Origin: Allopusillimonas soli
GTDB taxonomy: Bacteria; Pseudomonadota; Gammaproteobacteria; Burkholderiales; Burkholderiaceae_B
Direction of reading: 5' to 3'
NCBI RefSeq assembly: GCF_004153445.1
Contig: NZ_SDQC01000004.1
Span: 310,001-374,000, forward strand
DNA: 64,000 bases
Made by a program: the position numbers and the translations under genes. Numbering within the stretch: position 1 is the stretch's first letter; the number at the start of each line of letters is the position of its first letter. Positions 7,565 to 16,308 of this stretch are shown here, piece by piece. A model generated the notes under the pieces. The model was not told the DNA's origin and searched no databases. It saw only the letters and a program-made list of their open reading frames with translations.

Positions 7565-9154
7565 ATGACTTTGAAACTGACAGGCAGGGCGGCTCTGGCC
7601 TCGGCCCTCGCTGCGGTGTGCATGGCATCCGCAGGCTTTGTCCAGGCGCGCGACCTGACCATAGGCCTGCGCACGGAGCCCAGCTCCATGGACCCCCAAT
7701 TCCACTCGCTCACACCCAACACGCAACTGTCTGAAACGCTGTTCGACCCCCTGGTGCGCACGGACAAGAACGCCAAGCCCGTGGCATGCCTGGCCGAGTC
7801 ATGGACGGTGGACGGCAATGTGTGGACATTCAAGCTGCGTAAGGACGCGAAGTTCTCGGATGGCACGCCGCTGACCGCGGACGATGTGCTCTTTACCTAC
7901 GATCGCGTGCCCAAGGTGCCAAACAGCCCGTCCTCCTACGCCCTGTACCTGAGCACAGTGGACAAGGTCGAGGCTGTCGATCCGCATACGGTGCGCATCA
8001 CCACCAAGGGGCCCTCGCCGGTGCTGCTGGCCAACCTGTCGCTCGTGCCTATCATGTCCAAGAAGGCTGCATCAGGTCCCGCCCCGGAAGGCAAGACAAC
8101 CACCGAGCTGAATCGTGGCGATGGCCTTGTGGGCTCGGGTCCCTACAAATTCGTATCATGGAAGCGGGGCGCTGAAATCGTGTTCGCCCGCAACGAGCAT
8201 TACTGGGGCGAGAAACCCGATTGGGACAAGATCATCTACAGGCCCATCACCAATTCCGCCGCCCGTGTTGCGGCATTGCTGGCCGGCGATGTGGACGTGA
8301 TCGAGGATCCTCCCACTGACGACCTGGCGCGGCTGAAGAGCGATGCCAATCTGCACATTCAGGAAACGCCCTCCGTGCGCGTCATCTATCTTGCCCTGAA
8401 CCAGGGGGACGAGCCGCCTAAGGGCATGTCGGGTACCGATGGCAAGAACCCTCTTCAGGACAAGCGCGTGCGCGAGGCGCTGTCCCTGGCCATCGACCGC
8501 GACGCCATCGTCAAGCGCATCATGGATGGCGTGGGCCTGCCTGCCGGCAACCTCCTTCCTTATCCGGCCTTTGGCACATCCAAGGAACACGCGAAAGCTG
8601 AGCCGTCGGATGTTGAAAAGGCAAAGAAGCTTTTGGCGGATGCCGGCTATGCCAAGGGATTCACGCTGTCACTCGGATCACCCGATGGCCGCTATACCAA
8701 CGACAAGCGCATTGCGCAGGCGGTTGCGGCCATGTGGGCGCGCATCGGCATCAAGGCCAATGTGGAGACCATGGCGCCATCGGTGTTCTTCAAGAAGCGC
8801 AATACCTACGAGTTCAGTACGTATCTTGCGGGGTGGTCGGCTTCCTCGGGCGAGATGATCAATCCCCTCAAGTCGCTGGTGGTGACCAAGGATCCCGAGG
8901 CGGGGCTGGGCACGACAAACTGGAGCAAGTACAGCAATCCGGATATGGACAAGCTGGTGCTGGAGGCATCGCAGACATTGGATGACGACAAGCGCTCCGA
9001 ACTGCTCCAGAAGGCTAGCGGATTGGTCATGGACGACTACGGCATCCTGCCCCTGCAGTTCGAGCTGTCCGTGTGGGCAATGAAGAAAGACCTGCGCTAT
9101 GAGGGCCGTGCTGATCAAATGACACTGGCCCAGGACATCACGCTCGCCAAGTGA
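7565..9154 (+). CDS. ABC transporter substrate-binding protein, family 5 (peptide/nickel type)
   Basis: The 529-residue periplasmic binding protein starts at the ATG preceded by AAGAGGA; a longer in-frame start exists but would lie inside the terminator hairpin. A signal peptide covers about residues 1-28 (ending VQA), followed by the family signature of the mature region (LRTEPSSMDPQFHSLTPN, then SETLFDPLV). Family members capture di- or oligopeptides, opines, glutathione or nickel. It heads a five-gene importer. The amidohydrolase at the operon's end suggests an N-acylated amino compound or peptide as ligand, which is inference. Confidence 0.93.
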   Translation: MTLKLTGRAALASALAAVCMASAGFVQARDLTIGLRTEPSSMDPQFHSLTPNTQLSETLFDPLVRTDKNAKPVACLAESWTVDGNVWTFKLRKDAKFSDGTPLTADDVLFTYDRVPKVPNSPSSYALYLSTVDKVEAVDPHTVRITTKGPSPVLLANLSLVPIMSKKAASGPAPEGKTTTELNRGDGLVGSGPYKFVSWKRGAEIVFARNEHYWGEKPDWDKIIYRPITNSAARVAALLAGDVDVIEDPPTDDLARLKSDANLHIQETPSVRVIYLALNQGDEPPKGMSGTDGKNPLQDKRVREALSLAIDRDAIVKRIMDGVGLPAGNLLPYPAFGTSKEHAKAEPSDVEKAKKLLADAGYAKGFTLSLGSPDGRYTNDKRIAQAVAAMWARIGIKANVETMAPSVFFKKRNTYEFSTYLAGWSASSGEMINPLKSLVVTKDPEAGLGTTNWSKYSNPDMDKLVLEASQTLDDDKRSELLQKASGLVMDDYGILPLQFELSVWAMKKDLRYEGRADQMTLAQDITLAK

Positions 9155-9168
9155 CGGAGCAATAAAGC

Positions 9169-10140
9169 GTGTTGTCGACCATCATACGGCGCCTGCTGCA
9201 GACCCTGGTGGTGGTGCTGGTGATGTCGGCGCTGGTCTTTGCAGGGCTGTATGTCATCGGCGATCCCGTGCTGATGCTGGCCAGCCCGGAGGCCACCGCG
9301 GCCGAGCGCGAGGCGATACGCCAGGCGCTCGGCCTGAATCTGCCCTTATGGCATCAGTATGCGATCTTTCTGGGCAAGGCCATACATCTGGATTTTGGAC
9401 ACAGCTTCCTGAATGGCGAGCCCGCCATGCAGCTTATCCTGGAACGCATGCCTGCCACGCTTGAACTGGCCACACTGGCCATGTTCATTTCGGTGGTGGT
9501 GGGCGTGCCGCTGGGCGTCTATGCGGGGCTCAAGCCACGCAGCGCCAGCGCGCGCGGCATTATGACCGGGTCTTTGCTGGGATTCTCGCTGCCCAATTTC
9601 TGGGTGGGGCTGATGTTCATCATGCTGTTTGCGGTCATGCTGGGGTGGCTGCCCGCGGGCGGGCGAGGACCGGTGGAGAGCTTTGGCCCCATCCAGCTCA
9701 GCGTTTTCAATTGGGAGGGATTCAAGAGCCTGTTGCTGCCCGCCTGTACGATCGCAACCTCCAAATGCGCACTGATCATACGCGTTACGCGCGCAGCCAC
9801 GCGCGAATGTCTGCCGCAAGACTACATCAAGTTCGCCCGCGCCAAGGGCGTGCGCGAGAAACGCATACTTGGCGTGCATCTGCTCAAGAACATCATGATT
9901 CCCATCGTTACGATAGGCGGACTGGAGTACGGCCAGGTGTTTGCCTTTGCGGTGGTCACCGAAACCATATTCTCGTGGCCGGGCATGGGCAAGCTGCTCA
10001 TCGATTCCATCATCACGCTCGACAGGCCGGTGGTGGTTGCCTACCTGATGTTGACGGTTGTATTCCTGGCGACGCTGAATCTTGTGGTGGATGTGGCCTA
10101 CACAATACTCGATCCACGCGTCAGACTGGAGGCGGCATGA
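9169..10140 (+). CDS. ABC transporter permease, DppB-like
   Basis: An integral membrane protein of 323 residues that begins with GTG. It has the N-terminal LLQTLVVVLVMSALVF membrane segment of DppB/OppB-type permeases, an extracytoplasmic loop, four or five further membrane segments, and the EAA-type coupling motif (KFARAKGVREKRILGVHLLKN) at about residues 220-240. The stop overlaps the following permease start (ATGA). With its partner it forms the membrane channel of the importer. Confidence 0.93.
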   Translation: MLSTIIRRLLQTLVVVLVMSALVFAGLYVIGDPVLMLASPEATAAEREAIRQALGLNLPLWHQYAIFLGKAIHLDFGHSFLNGEPAMQLILERMPATLELATLAMFISVVVGVPLGVYAGLKPRSASARGIMTGSLLGFSLPNFWVGLMFIMLFAVMLGWLPAGGRGPVESFGPIQLSVFNWEGFKSLLLPACTIATSKCALIIRVTRAATRECLPQDYIKFARAKGVREKRILGVHLLKNIMIPIVTIGGLEYGQVFAFAVVTETIFSWPGMGKLLIDSIITLDRPVVVAYLMLTVVFLATLNLVVDVAYTILDPRVRLEAA

Positions 10141-11168
10141 GGGCAAGGCAAGCACTATGGCCTCGACGAGGGCCGAGGGCGCCCGCGGCCACGGCGGCGC
10201 CAAGTGCGGGTGCGAGCACGGCCAGCGGTCTTGAGGGCGGGGCGCCGCCCGGCGGCATGCCGCCTGACACGGACGATCTGCCGCTGCCGGCGCATGCCAG
10301 CCTGTGGCGCGTCTTCGTGGCCCAGTTCCGCAGTAGCAAGCTGGCAATGTGCGGGCTTGTGGTGCTGCTGATTTTTCTCGGTCTTGCCATTTTTGCGCCA
10401 TGGATCGCACCGCAGAATCCGTTCGACCTTGCCTCGCTCGACATATTTGATTCCAAGCTGCCGCCGGGCAGCGCCAATATGGATGGCAGCATGACCTACT
10501 GGCTGGGAACTGACGGCCAGTCGCGCGATGTTCTGTCCGCCATTCTCTATGGCCTGCGCATCAGTCTCTTTGTCGGCTTTGTGTCAGTGTCCTCCGCCTT
10601 TCTCATCGGCACGGCAGTCGGCTTGACGGGTGCCTACTTCGGCAGGCGCGTGGATGCGGTCTTGATGCGTATTGTCGACATTCAATTGTCCTTCCCCTCC
10701 ATTCTTGTGGCGCTGGTGCTGTTGGCCATGTTGGGCAAGGGTGTGGACAAGGTGATCTACGCCCTGATCGCAGTGCAATGGGCCTACTTTGCCCGCGCGG
10801 CGCGCGGCGCCGCCATTGTTGAGCGCAATCGCGAGTACGTTGAGGCGGCGCGCAGCATGGCCCTTCCTTGGCATCGCATACTCTGGCGACATGTCTTTCC
10901 GAACTGTGTGCCGCCCTTGATGGTGATTGCCACCATAGATCTGGCTCATGCCATTGCGCTGGAAGCCACGTTGTCCTTCCTGGGTGTCGGCGTGCCGGTC
11001 ACCGAACCCTCGCTGGGCATGCTGATATCAAACGGCTTCGAGTTTCTTTTGTCGGGGAGCTACTGGATCACATTCTTTCCGGGCCTCGCGCTGGCGATTG
11101 TGGTCATCGCCATCAACCTGGTGGGCGACCATCTGCGCGACATTCTCAATCCTCGCAACGAGATCTAG
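10137..11168 (+). CDS. ABC transporter permease, DppC-like, with N-terminal extension
   Basis: The 343-residue permease has the DppC pattern: FRSSKLAMCGLVVLLIFLGLAIFAPWIAP as first membrane segment, a GTDGQSRDVLSAILYGLRISL block, and the EAA coupling motif YVEAARSMALPWHRILWRHVFPN. The start is the ATG overlapping the preceding stop. An unusual feature is about 58 residues of Ala/Gly/Pro-rich, probably disordered sequence before the first membrane segment, longer than the 20-40 residues common in DppC; a later start is possible but I see no better site. Confidence 0.92.
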   Translation: MRARQALWPRRGPRAPAATAAPSAGASTASGLEGGAPPGGMPPDTDDLPLPAHASLWRVFVAQFRSSKLAMCGLVVLLIFLGLAIFAPWIAPQNPFDLASLDIFDSKLPPGSANMDGSMTYWLGTDGQSRDVLSAILYGLRISLFVGFVSVSSAFLIGTAVGLTGAYFGRRVDAVLMRIVDIQLSFPSILVALVLLAMLGKGVDKVIYALIAVQWAYFARAARGAAIVERNREYVEAARSMALPWHRILWRHVFPNCVPPLMVIATIDLAHAIALEATLSFLGVGVPVTEPSLGMLISNGFEFLLSGSYWITFFPGLALAIVVIAINLVGDHLRDILNPRNEI

Positions 11169-11175
11169 GCGTCGC

Positions 11176-12231
11176 ATGCAAACCATCAACGACCTCCGCA
11201 GCACGCAGACCGACGCCTCGGTAGCGCAGCCGGACGTTGCGCCTGGATCATCCCGGGAATCCGCAGACTTGCTGCTTGATATTCAAGGCCTGCGCACCGG
11301 CTTTCATACGCGCGAGGGTGTGGTCAAGGCGGTCGATGGCGTATCGCTGCAGTTGCGCCATGGCGAGATTCTGGGCCTGGTCGGCGAATCGGGCTCGGGC
11401 AAGAGCATCACGGGCTTCTCCCTGATGCGGCTGGTGGATCCGCCAGGGCGTATCGAGGCCGATCGCATGCATTTCGATGGACGGGATCTGCTGTCGATGT
11501 CGCCCGAGGAATGTCGTCATATGCGTGGGCGCGACATGGCCATGATTTTCCAGGATCCCATGATGACGCTCAATCCGACGCTGCGGGTGGATACGCAGAT
11601 GATCGAGGCGCTCCAGGCCCACGAGCGTATTTCCTCGAAAGCGGCGCGGCAGCGATGTGTCGAGGTGCTGGAGAAGGTGGGCATTCCCTCTCCGGCGGAG
11701 CGACTGCTCGTCTATCCGCATCACCTGTCCGGCGGCATGCGTCAGCGCATCGCAATAGCCATTGCGCTGCTCAATGCGCCGCGCCTCATTATCGCCGATG
11801 AGCCCACGACGGCACTCGATGTCACGATACAGGGCCAGATTCTGTATGAGGTGCAGAAGCTGTGCCGTGAAACCGGCACGGCATTGATATGGATCACGCA
11901 CGATCTTGCCGTGGTGTCTGGCCTTGCGGACCGGCTGGCGGTCATGTATGCAGGGCGCATCGTGGAAACGGGGCTTACCGAAGACATCATTGCGCGCGCG
12001 CAGCACCCGTACACCCACGGCCTTATTGCTTCGATTCCATCAATCGAGACCCGTGGCGCCGAACTCTTCCAGATACCGGGCTCGACGCCTTCGCTGCTGA
12101 ATCTTCCACCGGGATGCCCATTTCAGGCGCGCTGCTACCGTGCCGACGGTGCTTGCGTGGAAGATCCGCCCATGGAGGACGTGGCGCCCGGACATGCCGC
12201 GCGCTGCTGGCACAGAGGAGTTCAGGCATGA
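11176..12231 (+). CDS. ABC transporter ATP-binding protein, DppD-like
   Basis: The 351-residue ATPase contains Walker A ([11 protein letters not shown], about 76-86), the Q-loop FQDPMMTLNP, signature LSGGMRQRIAIA, Walker [13 protein letters not shown], and the C-terminal oligopeptide-transporter extension with a Cys-containing GCPFQARC motif. The ATG eight bases after the DppC stop is chosen over a longer overlapping start. It couples ATP hydrolysis to the permease pair. Its stop overlaps the next ATPase start by 4 bp. Confidence 0.93.
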   Translation: MQTINDLRSTQTDASVAQPDVAPGSSRESADLLLDIQGLRTGFHTREGVVKAVDGVSLQLRHGEILGLVGESGSGKSITGFSLMRLVDPPGRIEADRMHFDGRDLLSMSPEECRHMRGRDMAMIFQDPMMTLNPTLRVDTQMIEALQAHERISSKAARQRCVEVLEKVGIPSPAERLLVYPHHLSGGMRQRIAIAIALLNAPRLIIADEPTTALDVTIQGQILYEVQKLCRETGTALIWITHDLAVVSGLADRLAVMYAGRIVETGLTEDIIARAQHPYTHGLIASIPSIETRGAELFQIPGSTPSLLNLPPGCPFQARCYRADGACVEDPPMEDVAPGHAARCWHRGVQA

Positions 12232-13265
12232 CGGGGCCGCCCATCCTGAGCCTGCGGGCGTTGCGACGTGATTACGTGCAGCCAGCCGATCTGATTGCGC
12301 GCATAGGGCGCATGCTCAAGCGTGCGGGGCCACCGCCCGTGGTGCAGGCTGTGGCGGAGGTCGACCTGGATATCGCCGAAGGCGAAGTGGTGGGCATCGT
12401 GGGCGAGTCGGGCTGCGGCAAGTCGACACTGGGGCGCATGCTGTCAGGCATTCTGCCGCCAACCGGCGGGGAGATTCTGTACAAGGGGCAGCCTGTTGCC
12501 GGCCTGGACGCCTCATCCCGGCATCGCTATGCGCTGGATGTTCAGATGATTTTCCAGGATCCGTTCTCCTCGCTGAATCCACGCATGCGGGTGGTGGACA
12601 TTATTGGCGAGGCGCCGGTCGTCCATGGCCTCGTGCCACGCGCGCGCAAGGAAGCCTATGTTGCGGGGCTGATGCGAAAAGTGGGCCTGGATCCGGCCTA
12701 TCGGTTTCGTTATTCGCATCAGTTTTCAGGCGGCCAGCGCCAGCGCATCGGCGTGGCGCGCGCACTGGCGCTGAACCCGACGGTTATCGTCTGCGATGAG
12801 GCGGTGGCCGCACTGGATGTGTCCATACAGGCCCAGGTATTGAATCTTTTCATGCGGTTGCGCAAGGAGCTTGGCCTTACCTATTTCTTCATCAGCCACA
12901 ATCTGGGCGTGGTAAGCCACATCTCGGATCGCGTGGCCATCATGTACCTGGGGCGCATAGTCGAAATTGCGGATACGGACACCATATTTTCCCGTGCACA
13001 TCACCCGTACACCCAGGCGTTGCTCGCGGAGCTGCCGTCGCTGCGCACAGACCGGCGCAGCTTTGTACCCATACGTGGCGAACTGCCCTCGCCACTGGAT
13101 CCGCCCTCGGGATGTCCCTTTCATCCGAGATGTCCCCACGTCATGCCACGCTGCAAGACGCAGCGCCCTGAACTGCGCATACGGCCGGGCGGGGAACAGC
13201 GCTTGCTACCCGAGGGGCAGGCGGGCGAGCAGCCTGCGCACATGAGCGCCTGCCATTTGCCTTGA
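12228..13265 (+). CDS. ABC transporter ATP-binding protein, DppF-like
   Basis: The 345-residue second ATPase has Walker A GESGCGKSTLG, Q-loop FQDPFSSLNP, signature [12 protein letters not shown], Walker B VIVCDEAVAALD and the C-terminal GCPFHPRCP element. In Walker B the usual DEP(T/V)SALD is DEAVAALD: the Pro after the catalytic Glu is Ala, a mild departure. The coupled ATG start follows directly from the DppD stop. It completes the importer; the next gene begins 30 bp later in the same direction. Confidence 0.93.
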   Translation: MTGPPILSLRALRRDYVQPADLIARIGRMLKRAGPPPVVQAVAEVDLDIAEGEVVGIVGESGCGKSTLGRMLSGILPPTGGEILYKGQPVAGLDASSRHRYALDVQMIFQDPFSSLNPRMRVVDIIGEAPVVHGLVPRARKEAYVAGLMRKVGLDPAYRFRYSHQFSGGQRQRIGVARALALNPTVIVCDEAVAALDVSIQAQVLNLFMRLRKELGLTYFFISHNLGVVSHISDRVAIMYLGRIVEIADTDTIFSRAHHPYTQALLAELPSLRTDRRSFVPIRGELPSPLDPPSGCPFHPRCPHVMPRCKTQRPELRIRPGGEQRLLPEGQAGEQPAHMSACHLP

Positions 13266-13295
13266 TGATCGAAAGACGTTACGGAGACATTAGCA

Positions 13296-14156
13296 ATGAG
13301 ATTTGCAGATTCGGATTTCGACCCCTACACATTGAGCCTGCCCACCGCCTCCCCCATACCGCTGGTGTGTGATTCGCCTCACAGCGGCACGACCTATCCC
13401 GCTGACTTTCAGCCCGCCTTGGCGGTGCACATACTGCGCACCGGAGAAGACACTTATGTCGACGAGCTGTGGCAGTCCATACCCAGCGTGGGCGGCACGC
13501 TGCTCGCGGCAAACTTTCCGCGCAGTTATATCGATCCGAACCGCGAGCCGGATGATATCGACCCGAACCTGCTCGCCGAGCCGTGGACCACTGCCCTGCA
13601 CCCGAGCGAGAAGACCAGGCTGGGCCATGGATTGATCTGGGCGAGCGCCAGGAACCAGCCCATCTATGATCGCAAGCTCTGGGTGGGCGAGGTGGAGAAC
13701 CGGATCGGCACTTACTACCAGCCCTACCACGATGCGCTGCGCAAACATGTGGATGGGGCGCATGCGCGGCATGGCGTGGTATGGCACCTCAACCTGCATT
13801 CCATGCCATCGGACTCCTACGAGATACTGGGCATGGACGTGGACAGGCCGCTGGCCGACTTTGTCCTGGGGGACAGGGATGGCGTAACGTGCGATCCGTC
13901 GCTGGTGGGCATCATCGAGGACTTTCTGGTGGACAGGGGCTATACGGTGGCTCGCAATGATCCCTTCAAAGGCGTGGCGCTGATCGCCCGGATAGGCCGC
14001 CCCGAGGAGAACCGGCATAGCCTGCAGATCGAAATAAACCGGGCGCTGTATATGGATGAAGCGTCATTCGAGAAGATATCCAACTTCGAGAATGTACAGC
14101 GCGACCTGTCCGAACTGTCGGTGCGAATCGCCGATTTCGTGCGTTCCGTCGCCTAG
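13296..14156 (+). CDS. N-formylglutamate amidohydrolase family protein
   Basis: The 286-residue protein belongs to the FGase family, zinc-type hydrolases that remove formyl or related acyl groups from amino acids (HutG acts in histidine degradation). Seen motifs are CDSPHSGTTYP near residues 25-35, ANFPRSYIDPNREPDDID at about 71-88 and HLNLHSMPSDS at about 164-174. No other hut genes are nearby. Thirty bases after the ABC ATPase, it is probably the last gene of the importer operon, so it may deacylate the imported compound. Family assignment is firm, substrate is not. Confidence 0.88.
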   Translation: MRFADSDFDPYTLSLPTASPIPLVCDSPHSGTTYPADFQPALAVHILRTGEDTYVDELWQSIPSVGGTLLAANFPRSYIDPNREPDDIDPNLLAEPWTTALHPSEKTRLGHGLIWASARNQPIYDRKLWVGEVENRIGTYYQPYHDALRKHVDGAHARHGVVWHLNLHSMPSDSYEILGMDVDRPLADFVLGDRDGVTCDPSLVGIIEDFLVDRGYTVARNDPFKGVALIARIGRPEENRHSLQIEINRALYMDEASFEKISNFENVQRDLSELSVRIADFVRSVA

Positions 14157-14169
14157 TGCAAGGGCCGCC

Positions 14170-15201
14170 TCAGGCGGGCTGGGCGTCGATCAGGCTGTAC
14201 AGCGGCGCGGTGCCGGGTCTGCCGTATACCTGCCAACGGACGTGATCTTCGCCCACATGCATGTCCGCGGTGGCGAGCGTGTTTTCGTCGTCGGGGTCGT
14301 TGTCCGCATCGCGGTAGATGGGCAGCAAAGGGTCTGACTGATCGGCCAAAATGGCCAATGGATTGATATCGCGGCTCTGGAGCATGGTGTCGCCGCGCTG
14401 CTGGCGATGCCGGGATGAGTCGGTGATGATCTGCGGCCGTTCGCGCATGTCGGCATGGATGGCGTGATTGGCATGCAGGGCGGGCTGCTGCAGCAGACGC
14501 ACGGAGACCGCGCGCGCATCGAATTCGATGCTGAGCAGATCCATGCGGCCCCGTTGGGCCAGCGTCAGGTGAAAGCCGCCTGAGCGCGGTGTTTCCCGCA
14601 ATAGGGCAAGGGCGGCGTCGAGGCTGTCCAGATCCAGCAGGGCGCGCGTGAGCACCATGCGCGGCATCCCGGCGGCGATTTGTTGCGCGCGCAAGTTGTT
14701 GACCGTCATGGCCAGGCCATGGGCGTTGACCGCAAACGTATGCCCCGGAAGAGAGCCAGGATAGACAAAGGACGCAAAGCGCGGGCCATTGACGGGCGCG
14801 AACAGGCCCAGGCCGCAGTGTCCGCGAAACCCGGGGTCGCCGTCTTCGTTGTGCGCGATGCGAGGCCCATTTGCCGACGGTATCTGCACAGTGGTGCAGC
14901 CATCGGGGGCAAGTGCCAGGAGATCGCCCCGGCAGTTCCACAGGAAGACGTCTTCGGTATCCAGTTGCAGGCCCTGGGCCAGGCCTTCGATTTCCTCGTT
15001 GATGGCCGGAAACTGTCGTTGCACCAGTGTGCGCATGCGATGGGCTGTTTCGGAGCCACGCCATTTGACGATGCGCTTCCAGGCGGATGATTCGATCAGG
15101 TGCCTGTGTACGGCGGTTGCGCCGAATACGCCAAGTTGCTTGCCCATTTCGAAGGGGGTACCCGAGGGCTGCAGTAATGAGAGCATGGACATGCCTGCCA
15201 T
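14170..15201 (-). CDS. C45-family autoproteolytic acyltransferase/hydrolase
   Basis: This 343-residue protein resembles the acyl-CoA:6-aminopenicillanate acyltransferase (peptidase C45) group of Ntn hydrolases, which self-cleave before a Cys that becomes the nucleophile. The candidate is C102 in DGCTTVQ, with HNEDGDPGF at 117-125 and NAHGLAMTVNNL further on, as in the family. Cleavage would give chains of about 11 and 26 kDa. It lies 85 bp downstream of the RpiR gene on the same strand and converges on the amidohydrolase. Substrates of bacterial members are mostly unknown; amide hydrolysis is the reasonable guess. Confidence 0.82.
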   Translation of the reverse strand: MAGMSMLSLLQPSGTPFEMGKQLGVFGATAVHRHLIESSAWKRIVKWRGSETAHRMRTLVQRQFPAINEEIEGLAQGLQLDTEDVFLWNCRGDLLALAPDGCTTVQIPSANGPRIAHNEDGDPGFRGHCGLGLFAPVNGPRFASFVYPGSLPGHTFAVNAHGLAMTVNNLRAQQIAAGMPRMVLTRALLDLDSLDAALALLRETPRSGGFHLTLAQRGRMDLLSIEFDARAVSVRLLQQPALHANHAIHADMRERPQIITDSSRHRQQRGDTMLQSRDINPLAILADQSDPLLPIYRDADNDPDDENTLATADMHVGEDHVRWQVYGRPGTAPLYSLIDAQPA

Positions 15202-15286
15202 AGAAAATAAACGGGTCCGCAGTCGCGCGGATGCCTATTTTGCACCATAACAGGCTCAATAACGAAATCTGCGCGATGTGGAGGCG

Positions 15287-16183
15287 CTACTTTGGCTCCA
15301 GATAGGCGCCCGCGTCCCGAAGCTGCTGCTCAGTGCGCTGAATCTGGTCTATGGCCTTGCGGCCGGCCATGGTTAGCACCTGTTCGACGAGGATCTCCAC
15401 CAGCGCCATGGCCGCTGTGGTGGAAGGAAAGAAAGACGGCGTCTCGGTGGGAAAGACCAGCACGCAGTCCGCCTTGAGGGCGATCGGCGCCACAACGCTG
15501 TCGCAGATGGCGATAAGGCGGCAGCCCGCCTTGCGCGCCGCCTGCGTCACACGCTGCCCTTCCTGCGAATAAGGTGCGAAACCCACAATGACAACCGCGT
15601 CGTCCCGCTTTATGGACCGCAGCTCCATTTCCAGCAACCCTGCGTCTCCGCGCAACAGCGTTACCGTGGGGCGAAACAGGCGATACAGATATTGAAGCGC
15701 ATAGGCGGGCGAGAACGATGCACGAAAACCAGCCACATGGACATGTGCGGCCTCGGCGAGCAGTTTGGCGGCCAGCGGCAGGCGATCCGCGTTCAGATGC
15801 GCCAGCAGTTTCATGTTCTCCGCCAGCGTGGCTGCCGATTCGTTCAGCGTGTCGCGTCCCCCGCCGCTGACCACGCGCCGGGCCTGGTCGGCATAGCGTT
15901 TGGGCGCGCGCCGCAGCGACTGCACGAAGATGTTTTTCAAGTCTTCCCAGCCGCCGAAGCCCAGCGAGTGGGCCAGGCGCACCATGGTTGCCGGCTGCAC
16001 GCCCGCCTGGGCGGCAATCCGGCGCATGGACGCCACGGGAATGTCCGCCGGGAAGTCCATCAGGTAGCGCGCGCCCACCTGAAACTGTGGTGGCATGCCC
16101 GAAAAGTCACGCTGTATGCGGCGAGTCAGCGCGTCAAGGCTGGTGGGAGGGGATTCCTTGGGCTTATTCATCGCTGGATTCAT
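15287..16183 (-). CDS. MurR/RpiR-family transcriptional regulator
   Basis: A 298-residue regulator with an N-terminal RpiR-type helix-turn-helix (VASMRRIAAQAGVQPATMVRLAH at about residues 50-72) and a C-terminal SIS domain (about 120-260) that usually senses a phosphosugar. Start chosen at MNPAMNKPK, since GGAAA lies upstream; a start ten codons earlier and one four codons later are also open. It is divergent from the aminotransferase gene and upstream of the C45 gene. In Alcaligenaceae such regulators often control amino-compound rather than sugar genes; that is inference from context. Confidence 0.88.
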   Translation of the reverse strand: MNPAMNKPKESPPTSLDALTRRIQRDFSGMPPQFQVGARYLMDFPADIPVASMRRIAAQAGVQPATMVRLAHSLGFGGWEDLKNIFVQSLRRAPKRYADQARRVVSGGGRDTLNESAATLAENMKLLAHLNADRLPLAAKLLAEAAHVHVAGFRASFSPAYALQYLYRLFRPTVTLLRGDAGLLEMELRSIKRDDAVVIVGFAPYSQEGQRVTQAARKAGCRLIAICDSVVAPIALKADCVLVFPTETPSFFPSTTAAMALVEILVEQVLTMAGRKAIDQIQRTEQQLRDAGAYLEPK

Positions 16184-16266
16184 GGGCCGGTTTCCGTGGC
16201 GTTGCCGCCCCATTCCGTCCGGGAAGCGCTGCCGGCAGTTGATTTATTTGTTGATGCGTATATGAT

Positions 16267-16279
16267 AAACGAAACGTTT
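16267..16279. promoter_or_regulatory. Inverted repeat in RpiR/aminotransferase gap (candidate operator)
   Basis: AAACG-AAA-CGTTT is a perfect 5-bp inverted repeat with a 3-nt spacer, 30 bp before the aminotransferase start and in the only shared control region between the divergent RpiR and aminotransferase genes. The surrounding 40 bases are AT-rich. Binding by the RpiR protein is inferred from position; I cannot match it to a known motif. Confidence 0.35.
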
Positions 16280-16308
16280 GTTGAGCACTTCGGGGCCGAT
16301 ACATCATC

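Noticed and set aside
14153-15259. Long alternative minus-strand frame (368 codons) over the C45 gene
   Set aside because: Its product is Arg/His/Pro-rich without motifs, as expected of a shifted frame in high-GC DNA; the 343-residue frame carries the C45 motifs.
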